Below, piece by piece: positions 31,517 through 40,171 of a DNA stretch of 64,000 bases. Positions within the stretch are counted from its first letter, which is position 1, and every line of letters starts with the position of its first letter. The notes beneath the pieces are model-generated. The model had not been told where the DNA came from and did no database searches. It saw only the letters and a program-made list of their open reading frames with translations. Origin of the DNA: Novipirellula herctigrandis. Lineage in GTDB: Bacteria; Planctomycetota; Planctomycetia; Pirellulales; Pirellulaceae. The stretch covers positions 2,416,318-2,480,317 of the forward strand of contig SJPJ01000001.1 in assembly GCA_007859835.1 (NCBI GenBank), in the 5' to 3' direction. The position numbers were made by a program, and so were the translations under genes.

Positions 31517-31816
31517 TTAGTTTCTGCTCTCCTTCACGCTGCTGATTTTGTCCTGCATTGACTGTTCTCGGTCCGTGCGAGTTCCAACCTTGATACTGGT
31601 GGTAATTCGTGGCGTCCCGATAGCATGAACACGTTGATGGCACTGCTTTCTTGCGGCAAACACGTTGTCCCAGTCACCCTCGATATTTGTGCCGTAAGCG
31701 TGGAGCTGATGCATTAATCCGGCTTCCTGCAATACCTTCTGGCATTCAGCGACGTACTTACTAACGGATACACCAACGCCCGACGGGACGACACACAAAT
31801 CGACAATCACTTTCAT
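31517..31816 (-). CDS. Thiamine-binding/MTH1187 family protein, copy 2
   Basis: A 99-residue paralogue of the protein at 22655, in opposite orientation, differing at about one residue in six: MKVIVDLCVVPSGVGVSVSK, YVAECQKVLQEAGLMHQLHA, YGTNIEGDWDNVFAARKQCH. The ligand-pocket segment RITTSIKVGTRTDREQSM is identical in both. Presumably a duplication or a second acquisition; both frames are intact. Confidence 0.9.
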   Translation of the reverse strand: MKVIVDLCVVPSGVGVSVSKYVAECQKVLQEAGLMHQLHAYGTNIEGDWDNVFAARKQCHQRVHAIGTPRITTSIKVGTRTDREQSMQDKISSVKESRN

Positions 31817-32046
31817 CTCCGATAAGCCTCTCTTTTACCACTAGGTAACTGTTTCTAGGGTCAAGTATCAACTTCCATGCCAAGAAATGTATGTTCACAA
31901 GTGATTCCAAGACGGATCTTCCTTTGTTTCCTCCTTAAGGGAGCAGGCTGGCAGCAACGCCGATTAGAACAGAACGGTGCCGTTTGGGTTTTGTTTCTTT
32001 TTGAAACGGGCGCAGTAGTCGAGCTGAAACAGGCTCTCGAAGAAGT

Positions 32047-32214
32047 ATGGAAGTTTCCAAGCTGACATCGAGAGTTCCGCTCTTCCCGCTATTTATTTCG
32101 GTGAGTTTGCTCGTCGGCTGGTTTATCCCTGGGTTCTATGCATGGACAGACTCCGACCAGAGCCGCCCGTCGCCGCTGCTGTGGAAGGTACCGCTTTGGT
32201 CGGCGATCGCTTAA
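32047..32214 (+). CDS. Short membrane peptide, 55 residues
   Basis: From the ATG at 32047: MEVSKLTSRVPLFPLFISVS then LLVGWFIPGFYAWTDSDQSR. One strongly hydrophobic helix and a short polar tail. It may be a real small protein or the remnant of a larger membrane protein. Confidence 0.4.
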   Translation: MEVSKLTSRVPLFPLFISVSLLVGWFIPGFYAWTDSDQSRPSPLLWKVPLWSAIA

Positions 32215-32224
32215 TGCCAGATCA

Positions 32225-33412
32225 TCAGAACTCCCACGCTGGATCGAGGCTTGGGAAGTAACACATTGAATTGCCTTTGAACGCGAATCTTAAGTGCTCT
32301 GCCAGTTCGACGTGATGCTCGGCAATGCGTTTGATGTCGCGGCTGACTGCTTGCCGGACATTCTTGCGTGACTTGGATCCGTCGGTGAGTACGCGGGCTT
32401 TGCCGTCCTTGCCTGTGTCTTTCTGGAGTTGCGAGAGAATGGCGTACTGTTCGGTTTGCAGCGTTTCGAGCGTACCTGCATCGTGGTTGCGTTCAGCTTC
32501 TGCGATGCGAACACCGAGGTCCACTAGCCGAAGTTTGTAGTCGTGGCGAGCTTCTTCATCGAAAGCCTCGCCCGTGCCACTGGTCGACGATCGGGCAGCA
32601 ATTCCAGTCCGAGCGTTCTCTAGTTCAACAGGGCTGAGTATTTTGCCCGGACGCGACAAGAACTCAGCGAGATACCACATGCCAACGGCATCCGATAGCG
32701 AGAACCGTGTCTTCTGGAAACAGGTTTCCCAGTGATCGCCATTCATGCGAAATGAGTTTGGAGGAGAGTCTTCGCCAAGTCCCAATCGAAAACGCAGCTC
32801 TTCCATCGCGGCAGTGCTCACCACGATCGTTCCATTTTCGTCGAAGAACATCTCGTCCCCAGCGACGATCGTGACCGCGAATGTTCGCTCGACGGAGCCA
32901 AGGTCAACGCGAGTTCCGGCGAGCGACGGAACCAACATCACGGTCTTTCCTGCTATCTTCATCGCTGCTTCCGTGAGTGAGCGGTGATCCGTACACGTTC
33001 CGAAATGCAAGGTCACAGAAGCCAACTGCGGTGAAAGTCGTCCCAATTGCTGGACACGCCCATTGGGAACAAAGGACAAACTCTCGGCACGCCCACCAAG
33101 AAGCGGCATGAGGGATTTCCCGAGTTTTGCGACGCTCAACGTCCATATTGTCAGATCGCTCCTTTGAACATCGAACACCTCACCTTGTAGGCGATTGATG
33201 CCGACGAAGGATCCATCAGAATGCTCGACGACTTCGCACGCGGTGACACCGTCGCTGGCCAGCGTCCATGCAGCCAGGTCGGGTGTCGCGGAAAGGAACT
33301 GGTGGCACAGTTCCCAATGTTCACCCAGCTCGGCCTGCCACACTCGCCGAGGTGCTCGCAGACTTGGGATCCGAGAGAGCGTTTGCCAAAGTCGAAGTCG
33401 GTGCGGGGTCAC
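32225..33412 (-). CDS. Unknown 395-residue protein, regulator-like C-terminus
   Basis: The start is uncertain; a GTG at 33412 (VTPHRLRLWQTL) is the longest reasonable choice. The middle is beta-rich without known catalytic motifs. The last 130 residues (YKLRLVDLGVRIAEAERNHD, LQTEQYAILSQLQKDTG, VRQAVSRDIKRIAEHHVELA) resemble the coiled C-terminal module found after ATPase or winged-helix regulators in other bacteria; this is from memory. It lies directly downstream of a decayed recombinase module and may have arrived with it. Confidence 0.55.
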   Translation of the reverse strand: MTPHRLRLWQTLSRIPSLRAPRRVWQAELGEHWELCHQFLSATPDLAAWTLASDGVTACEVVEHSDGSFVGINRLQGEVFDVQRSDLTIWTLSVAKLGKSLMPLLGGRAESLSFVPNGRVQQLGRLSPQLASVTLHFGTCTDHRSLTEAAMKIAGKTVMLVPSLAGTRVDLGSVERTFAVTIVAGDEMFFDENGTIVVSTAAMEELRFRLGLGEDSPPNSFRMNGDHWETCFQKTRFSLSDAVGMWYLAEFLSRPGKILSPVELENARTGIAARSSTSGTGEAFDEEARHDYKLRLVDLGVRIAEAERNHDAGTLETLQTEQYAILSQLQKDTGKDGKARVLTDGSKSRKNVRQAVSRDIKRIAEHHVELAEHLRFAFKGNSMCYFPSLDPAWEF

Positions 33413-33463
33413 GAGCAGGCAGTCCGGTTGTCTTGATTCCGTGATGGTTCATCCAAGCCTCGA

Positions 33464-33586
33464 TTAGCTCGACGCCGACTTGTCGTGAGTACGTGATGAT
33501 GTTGCCCGAGTGAATGGTTCCTTCTCGTCAACGACTTTGTGGCGGCGCGATGTTGTCACCGCGATCGTCTTGCGAACCGTGATCAT
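33464..33586 (-). pseudogene. Remnant of the recombinase-module HTH helper
   Basis: A 40-codon frame MITVRKTIAVTTSRRHKVVD that overlaps the recombinase-fragment stop (ATGA), exactly as the gene MTTIKRKVAVTLKARSRR does at 57074. The rest of the helper, including its HTH, is missing. Confidence 0.6.
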
Positions 33587-34107
33587 GCAACCGGCTCCTC
33601 ACATTCTTCGACGAGTGCGGTGATCGCCGTCGGGTGGTACGAGATAGCCATAGAACCGACGTCAGGTTCGTAGACAACTCTCGCAACCAGCAGTTCGACA
33701 AGATGAACTCGTTCCTTTGCCGTCAGTGAAGCCCAAACCACTTTGAAGTCCGACATCGCGATGTCGATGTCGAGCCGTGAGAGTTGGCGAGCGGCCACCT
33801 GCTTCAGTTTGTCCATTGCAACAGCAAGATCGGCTTCCGCCTTGGTGATCCGCACCTTCAAATCCTCGACACGCACATCGTTCAGATTCTCGAAAACTTC
33901 GTGCTTCAATATCCGTCGAACCTCCTCCGTGTCGCGGGTGATCTGAGCTTTCAACTGCGCCAAGTGCGTTTCGATCTCGGATTGTTCTCCGTCAAGCAAT
34001 GCCTTCGATCCTTTGTACACAGCGTCGCGCAAGCCTTGGTCGTCAACAACTACTCGGAGCTCATCAACGACTGCGGCTTCGATCATCGCTGCTGATACGG
34101 AACCCAT
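33583..34107 (-). pseudogene. C-terminal fragment of a large serine recombinase
   Basis: About 170 codons matching the C-terminal coiled region of the intact recombinase at 55497: MIEAAVVDELRVVVDDQGLR, then a long coiled coil, LTAKERVHLVELLVARVVYE and SMAISYHPTAITALVEE. The catalytic Ser domain and the zinc-ribbon domain are deleted. It is joined to the preceding DUF2924 fragment near 34.09 kb. Confidence 0.85.
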
Positions 34108-34451
34108 CGCCGCTCGACGAAGCTGCCTGGCGGCGGAATACGAGGATCCCAGTTCGGTGGCATTCTGGTTCGCACCACGTCGCCACCGACTTTCGGTTTC
34201 GGCGGTGTGATTCGGATCAATGACTCATCGGCGATCGGTCCAGCCCGGAGCAGTGCTCGTTCGCTCAGTCCGCCTTCTTCATTCGCTTGAATTCGCCAAG
34301 CGATACGTCGGACGATGAAGTTGCGATTTCGGGAACGACATTTTTCTTGATGCACGACCTCGAACTTCGCCACCAATTGGTCAATCGTCAGGTCGGCCAG
34401 CTCGGCAATTTCAAATGCTGCACTGTTTCTATTGTTAGGATTGGGACTCAT
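34083..34451 (-). pseudogene. Truncated DUF2924 protein
   Basis: Matches the N-terminal two thirds of the DUF2924 protein at 55009: LADLTIDQLVAKFEVVHQEK, CRSRNRNFIVRRIAWRIQAN, NWDPRIPPPGSFVERR. After that point the frame runs into the recombinase fragment and stops. An internal deletion of roughly 1.3 kb relative to the intact module explains both fragments. Confidence 0.8.
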
Positions 34452-34608
34452 CAGCTACCTCCGGTGTGCTCGGACGTTGGGATGTGTCTTGAGTGCTTTC
34501 TACTGCCTTCTTGTCTAGCGTTCGTCGAATCGCCCGCGCCAAAATGGTCGCGATCTCCTCGCGTTGTTGTTCGCTCAATTGGATCACCGTTACTGTTTGA
34601 AAGTTCAT
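34435..34608 (-). CDS. Small recombinase-module helper (ILAR motif)
   Basis: A 57-residue protein starting at the ATG at 34608 (MNFQTVTVIQLSEQQREEIA) with TILARAIRRTLDKK. It corresponds in place and motif to the 59-residue protein at 54833 (EQVAAILARGVARVRAMD). Its stop overlaps the DUF2924 start. It is probably the only intact frame of the decayed module. Confidence 0.6.
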   Translation of the reverse strand: MNFQTVTVIQLSEQQREEIATILARAIRRTLDKKAVESTQDTSQRPSTPEVADESQS

Positions 34609-34816
34609 CGCGGATTGTCTTGCCCGTTGCAGAACAGTCGCCGCGAGACACAGTGATCACTGACGGCGGAGAGATCTCAAGTCCCGTTTCCTCAATCTCG
34701 CGAGAACTTTCCAAAGTCTCTGGAATTTCGCCGCGTTTGACCCGAATCGTCACCATCTCCAGCAATTTCGCCACTTTCCGCACCTGAACGGCAGGCTGGA
34801 TATAGTCCAACGCCAT
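34451..34816 (-). CDS. First gene of decayed recombinase module (partial similarity)
   Basis: From the ATG at 34816: MALDYIQPAVQVRKVAKLLE, then SSREIEETGLEISPPSVITV and SRGDCSATGKTIRD. The second block aligns loosely with the C-terminal part of the protein at 54599 (SSANSLPTRLEFCPDSPLSV). It overlaps the downstream helper gene, and the last part is probably read-through. No domain recognised. Confidence 0.45.
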   Translation of the reverse strand: MALDYIQPAVQVRKVAKLLEMVTIRVKRGEIPETLESSREIEETGLEISPPSVITVSRGDCSATGKTIRDELSNSNGDPIERTTTRGDRDHFGAGDSTNARQEGSRKHSRHIPTSEHTGGS

Positions 34817-34946
34817 ATAACCCTTCCTCCTAAAATCGATCCCTAGCGAACCGAACAAAACGGCGATCGCCCTCAGGGTTATGTAGGAGAGAACTCGGTA
34901 GGGTTAACCAGATTCTCGCGACGCAAGTTGCGATGTCTCAAAACAT

Positions 34947-36242
34947 CTAGCGGAAAACGTGTCTCGCATATTCGCGAACTCGGGCATCCTTGTCTCTCTG
35001 CAGCTTTCGCATGGCAGCGTGGTAGGGCTTGGCTGCGGCCTTCCAGTACGAGAGAGATAACAGCGTAAGGCGGCGAACGTTAGCGACTTTGTCGTGAAGT
35101 CGCTCAGCGAGTTTGGGTAACGCCTTTTCGCCAACGGCTTTCCCAAGACCTCGCTCGCCCAATACACAAACTGCGTGTTGGCGTACAACGGTGTGTCGTG
35201 AATCTAGCCCACGAATGGCTTCACCAACGTCAGATGGCCTAATTTGGATAAAGCAGGAGCCCGGCTTCAATTCACGATTGACTAGGCGAGTTATCTTCGC
35301 AGTTTTCATCTCAAGCAATCGCTCCACAGGTCGATAGTCGAGCGTGATCGGGACTAAACCATCATTCGCATGATGCTGCAGCCCAGCGAGAATTCCCGTC
35401 GCTGCCACCTCCACTTTTTTCGGGTCGCTAAGTTGTCTGAATAGGTAGTCGTTATCGCCCAGCAGCGATAGCGAGCGAGCGCTGTGATCTGACGCACTCC
35501 CCTGGATTTTCATCGCCTTGCGGAGTTCTTTGATGACTTGCTTAGTGCCGATCCCCAGATCGCCAAGCAGCGACGCGGCACACCACCCGTTTTCCGGATC
35601 ACTCAGAGTTCGGCAGAGTGGCTCAATAGCATCCGCCCCCATCTCCAGAATCTGCTTCTCGAAGGAATACGGGTCCTTGAAGTAGTCTTCAATGGCAACT
35701 GCGATGACAGCGTTTTCGGCTTCGTCGACGAAGCTGAAGTGTTTCTTCCATAGCTTTTTGGAAATACACCTACGGACAAGTTCCACATCACCGTCCTCGT
35801 CGCCGAAGTAAACAATAAGGTCGTCGGTCGTTTGAGGATGACCAGCAAACGTGCGATACAACGCCTTGGTCACACGCACCATCATCGTGATGAATCGCTT
35901 CTCCGTTCGATACCAATGCTCTTGCGTACTTTTGTTCGCTTCGTCAAAAACTTCGGCCTCAAGCCGTTTCAAATTCGGGCTACTAGGCAGGATGTTCTGC
36001 CAGACCCAGTCCGCCTCGCTCCACTTGCAGTCTTCATCCTTCGCAAGTTTCTCGACGCTATTGACTCCTAGCCATGGAAACGCAATTGCTCCATCTAGCT
36101 CACGGTAGCATTCATGAAACGCGAACGCATAGGCATGGTGTTTTGGATTGCGCTTCATCCATCGCTGGATTCCCTTTTCGGACTCAGCAACGAATGTTTC
36201 CTCTAGTTGTTTCCAGTCCAAGATTCTGCTCCACAAGTCCAA
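34947..36242 (-). CDS. DUF4303-like + HEAT-repeat protein, paralogue 1
   Basis: A 431-residue protein. The N-terminal ~150 residues (HHAYAFAFHECYRELDGAIA, FPWLGVNSVEKL, TEKRFITMMVRVTKALY) look like a DUF4303-type domain. A HEAT-repeat array follows (ILEMGADAIEPLCRTLSDPE; VVRQHAVCVLGERGLGKAVG; VANVRRLTLLSLSYWKAAAK). The downstream neighbour at 36275 shares the same layout at about 35-45% identity by eye, so the pair is a tandem duplication. HEAT arrays bind proteins; a binding partner is unknown. Confidence 0.75.
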   Translation of the reverse strand: MDLWSRILDWKQLEETFVAESEKGIQRWMKRNPKHHAYAFAFHECYRELDGAIAFPWLGVNSVEKLAKDEDCKWSEADWVWQNILPSSPNLKRLEAEVFDEANKSTQEHWYRTEKRFITMMVRVTKALYRTFAGHPQTTDDLIVYFGDEDGDVELVRRCISKKLWKKHFSFVDEAENAVIAVAIEDYFKDPYSFEKQILEMGADAIEPLCRTLSDPENGWCAASLLGDLGIGTKQVIKELRKAMKIQGSASDHSARSLSLLGDNDYLFRQLSDPKKVEVAATGILAGLQHHANDGLVPITLDYRPVERLLEMKTAKITRLVNRELKPGSCFIQIRPSDVGEAIRGLDSRHTVVRQHAVCVLGERGLGKAVGEKALPKLAERLHDKVANVRRLTLLSLSYWKAAAKPYHAAMRKLQRDKDARVREYARHVFR

Positions 36243-36274
36243 GCGGTGAGTGATCTTTCCGATCCACGTTTCAT

Positions 36275-37576
36275 CTACTCAAAAACATACGTCGCCGTCA
36301 TTCTCACTTTACGATCAGGGTCCTCCTTCAGAGCCCACATCTGATCACGGTAAGGTTTCGCTGCGGACTTCCAGCCCTTTAATGACAGCAGAGCTAATCG
36401 CCGAATATTCGCGTTGTCGTCTTGCAGTTGCTTTGCCAACTCGGGGAGTAATCGCTTGCCAGCCTTGCTTCCTAACCCACGACAAGCCATCAACATAACG
36501 GCGTGCTGGCGGATTGCCAAATGTTCCGACGTCAAGCCGCGAAGAACCTCGTCAATATCCGCGACTTGGATGTCATCAAAGGAACTGCCAGGTTTGATCT
36601 CGTCGACAATCATCACTTTGACCTCTTCGCTGCCGTCGTTGAGAAACCTCTCAACCAAGCGATAGTCCAGCCGATGGTGTTCAAATTGTTTCAAGCCTCG
36701 GGTAATTGCCCGGACTATATGGGGACACGCATCGGGATCGTCGATCAAGGTAATCAGGAATTCCTTGTCACCTAGATCGAAAAGAGCGTTCGCGCAAGCT
36801 CCCGCAACCCTCGGTTTTTCTTGGATTGAAGACCTTAGCACGGTGATGACTTTCGGGTTGCCGTGACCAAGTTGTCCCAATAGGCCTGCGGCGAAGTGGC
36901 CGTGCTGTTCATCCAAATACGCAATTAGCGGATCAATCGCTGAATCACCAAGCTGAAGAATCTCCTCCTTATAGTTCCACGGCGCTTCGAGATAACGTTG
37001 CATTAACTCAGTGGTCGAACTTGGTGGGGCGATCGCAGGCTTGGGATCCAAGTCAGCAAAGTACTTGTCAAACAACCGCTTGGGAACGCATCGCTTCAGC
37101 GTGTCGAAGTCACTCACCTCCTCGCTTAGATAGACGACAATCTCTTTGGTGGTTTGTGCGTTTGATGCGAATTCTTTTCGCAACGCCTTCGAAATGCGAA
37201 CCATGACCGAGAGGAAGCGTTTCTCAGTAGCGAGCCACTGCTTTTGACTTCCGCGATTCGCCTCGTCATTGAGCTCCGTTTCCAAATCGTCGACAGACGT
37301 TGCATCAACAGCATCAATATTCGGCCAACGCCAATCAGTCGGATTCCACTGCAGTTCGACATCTTCGGTTCCCTGCAATTCCTGGAGAGCCTCAAGGCTG
37401 TTGACGGCCAACCACGGCAGGCGAATTACCTCATCGATTTCACGGTAACCTTCGTGAAAAGCCAACGCATAGACGTGTTGGTTTGGATGGTCCGCCAACC
37501 ATTGACGAAACGCCAATTCCCATGCGTCAAACAGCCGCCGTTCAAATTGTTTCCAATCCAAGTTTGTCTCTCGCAC
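36275..37576 (-). CDS. DUF4303-like + HEAT-repeat protein, paralogue 2
   Basis: A 433-residue protein with the same architecture as the next gene: HVYALAFHEGYREIDEVIRL, PWLAVNSLEALQEL and TEKRFLSVMVRISKALRKEF in the N-terminal domain, then HEAT repeats (LQLGDSAIDPLIAYLDEQHG; AIRQ HAVMLMACRGLGS; ANIRRLALLSLKGWKSAAKP). It is transcribed ahead of paralogue 1 with a 32-bp gap, so the two are probably co-expressed and may form a heteromer. This pattern also fits polymorphic immunity proteins, but no toxin gene is nearby. Confidence 0.75.
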   Translation of the reverse strand: MRETNLDWKQFERRLFDAWELAFRQWLADHPNQHVYALAFHEGYREIDEVIRLPWLAVNSLEALQELQGTEDVELQWNPTDWRWPNIDAVDATSVDDLETELNDEANRGSQKQWLATEKRFLSVMVRISKALRKEFASNAQTTKEIVVYLSEEVSDFDTLKRCVPKRLFDKYFADLDPKPAIAPPSSTTELMQRYLEAPWNYKEEILQLGDSAIDPLIAYLDEQHGHFAAGLLGQLGHGNPKVITVLRSSIQEKPRVAGACANALFDLGDKEFLITLIDDPDACPHIVRAITRGLKQFEHHRLDYRLVERFLNDGSEEVKVMIVDEIKPGSSFDDIQVADIDEVLRGLTSEHLAIRQHAVMLMACRGLGSKAGKRLLPELAKQLQDDNANIRRLALLSLKGWKSAAKPYRDQMWALKEDPDRKVRMTATYVFE

Positions 37577-37618
37577 TGTTTTTGAGAATGGTTGTAGGGG
37601 AACAATTCACAGGAAGTA

Positions 37619-38224
37619 TCAAAATCCGTTTTCAACGACGATCTCATCCAGCGTCAGTTGTCCCGGTTTCGGCCAAGCTTCTTTGGTGGCTTTGCCGATG
37701 GCGACCATGGGGCCCATGACGTGGTCGTCGGGGAGGTTGATCAGCTTGGCGACTTCTTCGATGTCGAAGCCGATCATGGGGCAGGATTGGTAGCCCATGC
37801 CCTGGGCGGCCAACATCAGAGTTTGCATCGCCATGCCGATCGAGCGTTGGGCTTCATCTCGCTGCAGCCACTCGCGGCCTTCGTGGAATGGTCCCATCCA
37901 GTTGACCAACATTTCGGCGACTTCCTTCGGTGCGTTCACAAAGTAACGCGACGGTTCTTTCTGCCACGCTTTCATGTCGGCGGTGAACAAGACCAACAGC
38001 GACGCATCTGTCATCTGGGCTTGGTCGTTGCCGAAGTCCTTGCGGATCTTCGCTCGCAGGTCGGGATCGCGCAGGATCACGAACCGCCAGTGCTGGATGT
38101 TGAAGCTGGTCGGAGCCTGGATAGTGGTTTCGAGCAGTTCTTTTTCCTCGGCGGCCGTCATTTTGTGGTCGGCGTCGAAGTGCTTGATGGCTCGGCGGTT
38201 GAAGATCGCGTCTTTGACTTGCAT
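37619..38224 (-). CDS. Nitroreductase family protein
   Basis: From the ATG at 38224 (MQVKDAIFNRRAIKHFDADH) the protein has 201 residues. The N-terminal RRAIKHF motif and TTIQAPTSFNIQHWRFVILR bind FMN; YQSCPMIGFDIEEVAKLINL and VMGPMVAIGKATKEAWPKPG complete the fold. It reduces nitro or quinone-type substrates with NAD(P)H. The repeat-bearing stretch 38.3-38.6 kb lies upstream of it. Confidence 0.9.
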   Translation of the reverse strand: MQVKDAIFNRRAIKHFDADHKMTAAEEKELLETTIQAPTSFNIQHWRFVILRDPDLRAKIRKDFGNDQAQMTDASLLVLFTADMKAWQKEPSRYFVNAPKEVAEMLVNWMGPFHEGREWLQRDEAQRSIGMAMQTLMLAAQGMGYQSCPMIGFDIEEVAKLINLPDDHVMGPMVAIGKATKEAWPKPGQLTLDEIVVENGF

Positions 38225-38364
38225 ATCGGATGTCTCGGAAGTGAGTTGGAGGTTTGGGAAATCCAAGAAAATGGTTTTCTATCGGACGTCTCCGTCTAGG
38301 ACGATTCTAGGAACGTTGACCACTTTCTCGGGATGGCACTCAGATACTTCATAACCTGGAGGTC

Positions 38365-38600
38365 AAATAGTACAGAGACACCAGAGACCTTTGCCCGAGA
38401 TCGGCCCAGAGACCGTTTCGCCGGCAGCCGGATAGTACTTTGCCAGAGACACTCGAAGAGATCTCTCGCCGGCCAGCGATGACGTAAGTCCTTGCCCAGA
38501 CTGCGGTAAAGCACGAAAAAAGCCGACGTCGGTCATGAAGACCAACGTCGGCTGATTCGATAACCCGGCGGTCGGATTAAACCAACATGCCGAATTGAAG
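38365..38600. repeat. AGAGAC-rich structured repeat, copy 1
   Basis: A cluster of AGAGACC/CCAGAGAC words and GAGATCTCTCGCCGGCC is followed by ACGAAAAAAGCCGACGTCGG, its inverted partner, and CCCGGCGGTCG ... CAACATGCCGAA. The order and several words match the copies at 51.4 and 54.1 kb, best the latter. Confidence 0.65.
38516..38553 (-). terminator. Terminator in AGAGAC repeat copy 1
   Basis: AGCCGACGTCGGTC (38521-38534) pairs with GACCAACGTCGGCT (38540-38553). A run of A beside it becomes a U-tract on the minus strand. Confidence 0.75.
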
Positions 38601-38795
38601 TTGAGCAAACCGAACCTCGCTCAAACCGCTCGGGAGAGCCCGGCCTATTCCGTGCGATTTGCATAAGTGCTTGGCCGATAACATGTTGTGGTGATGGCGG
38701 ACGATTTGCCGAACATGCGAATCAAATAAGCCGGTTTCTATCTGCGAGTCGAGACTCGACGAGACTCCAAGGTGTGGGTCTATGATGCAATTGGT

Positions 38796-39542
38796 TCATT
38801 CGTCACGCAAAAGATGCGAAAGCATGCGTTGAGGATTTTCTAAGAACGATTTAGTGACGCGGTAGTGTTCTGTGTCGACGTAGGCGATCGGTTGGATGCC
38901 CGATTCTCCAAACGAATAAATTCGAGAGTTCGGGTAGCTCATGATGATTGGTGAGTGTGTCGCGATGATCAACTGCGACTCCTGGCCGACAATGCTATCG
39001 AGCAAGATCAAGAATTCCAATTGCCGCTGTGGTGAAAGCGCGGCCTCCGGCTCATCGAGAAAGTACAAACCTTGGCCGAAGCGGTTTTCCACCAGCGTCA
39101 TGAACGCTTCGCCGTGCGATTGCTCGTGCAGTGACTTGTCGCCATAGCTGTTGCCGACGCCGAGGTTTTCTATTTCAGTCGCGACGTTAAAGAGGCTCTC
39201 GGCACGCACAAACCAAGCGTCGGGCACCAAGGCGTGATATCGCCGCAGCTTCAACGCCTTATGCAGTTCAGAATGGCTTTCGCGAGTCGCAAACATCATG
39301 TTGCGGCTGCCACCTTCGGCGTTCAGTCCGTTGGCAATCGCGATCGCTTCGAGCATCGTCGATTTGCCGGAACCGTTCTCACCAACAAAGAACGTAACCT
39401 TCGGATGCAGCTCAAGCTTCGTGAACGTTTTGAGCGACGGCAGGTTGAACGCGTAATGAAATGGGTCGTAGATACGACTGCGATCCAGAATCACCGACTC
39501 TATGAACGGCCCCGGTGTGACACCTCGTTTCAATGTTCTCAT
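38796..39542 (-). CDS. AAA ATPase of the ABC-like/OLD-type group
   Basis: A 248-residue ATPase. FFVGENGSGKSTMLEAIAIA is the Walker A, SHGEAFMTLVENRF the signature region, GLYFLDEPEAALSPQRQLEF the Walker B with D-loop, and QLIIATHSPIIMSYPNSRIY the H-loop. This compact architecture is that of predicted ATPases related to RecF/OLD proteins, without an attached nuclease. Cytoplasmic. The process served is unknown; such ATPases occur both in repair and in defence islands. Confidence 0.85.
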   Translation of the reverse strand: MRTLKRGVTPGPFIESVILDRSRIYDPFHYAFNLPSLKTFTKLELHPKVTFFVGENGSGKSTMLEAIAIANGLNAEGGSRNMMFATRESHSELHKALKLRRYHALVPDAWFVRAESLFNVATEIENLGVGNSYGDKSLHEQSHGEAFMTLVENRFGQGLYFLDEPEAALSPQRQLEFLILLDSIVGQESQLIIATHSPIIMSYPNSRIYSFGESGIQPIAYVDTEHYRVTKSFLENPQRMLSHLLRDE

Positions 39543-39728
39543 TCCGAGCCCTCAAATCCTAACTGAACCAATTCTGTTAAAATCATAACCGTATTCATTC
39601 CGAAACTCTTGCACCCCTAGTTCTGATATGGCATGGCGACTCGAGCGACTTGTTAAAGCCGACGAACTTAGCCACTCCGTGGCTCAACTTGGCGATGCGT
39701 TGCACGAACGCGAACGAGAGGATGACGC

Positions 39729-40076
39729 ATGAGAGAGCATCCGGATCGAATTTCAATCGACGATTGCCGCCATGGTTGGCTGTACCGTGTCTATTCTCGC
39801 AACCTGAATCTTGGCGTCTATCGCGAGGAAGAACGCGGCTTCGTGGGAATTCGGCACAAGATGGGCAGACGGTATCTATTTACCGAATTTCACTGGGACA
39901 TCGGCCCGCCGTACGGCACCGCCAATCCGCTAGAAGCAATCTGCGAATGCTCAGTCGAGCGACTCGATGAATATTTCCGTCGCGATTCGGGGCCAGGCAT
40001 CGATTCAAACACAGAACTGTTCGATTGGGTTGACGAGCAAGGCAAGCAGTTGGGCATCTCGCCTGAAAGTTGCTAA
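39729..40076 (+). CDS. Hypothetical protein, 115 residues
   Basis: MREHPDRISIDDCRHGWLYR, RVYSRNLNLGVYREEERGFV, RYLFTEFHWDIGPPYGTANP. It is a soluble mixed alpha/beta protein with good coding character and no recognised family. A downstream ATP-grasp gene on the same strand is about 100 bp away. Confidence 0.6.
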   Translation: MREHPDRISIDDCRHGWLYRVYSRNLNLGVYREEERGFVGIRHKMGRRYLFTEFHWDIGPPYGTANPLEAICECSVERLDEYFRRDSGPGIDSNTELFDWVDEQGKQLGISPESC

Positions 40077-40171
40077 CGTTTGTACTTTGGCGCTTGAATT
40101 AGCGAACCATGCTCGGTTGGTTCCGGTCAATCTTCTGACAACCAATCTGAACACGAATGCGACATGAAACG

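Noticed and set aside
28056-32023. GGGCGCAGTAGTCGA occurs at about 28,056 and 32,009.
   Set aside because: A single shared 15-mer is expected by chance in 64 kb and the flanks do not match.
31877-32065. A 62-codon plus-strand frame upstream of the small membrane peptide.
   Set aside because: No motif or ribosome-binding support; it overlaps the better candidate at 32047.
36250-37719. Plus-strand frames opposite the HEAT-repeat and nitroreductase genes.
   Set aside because: They mirror strongly coding minus-strand genes and show no domain signals.
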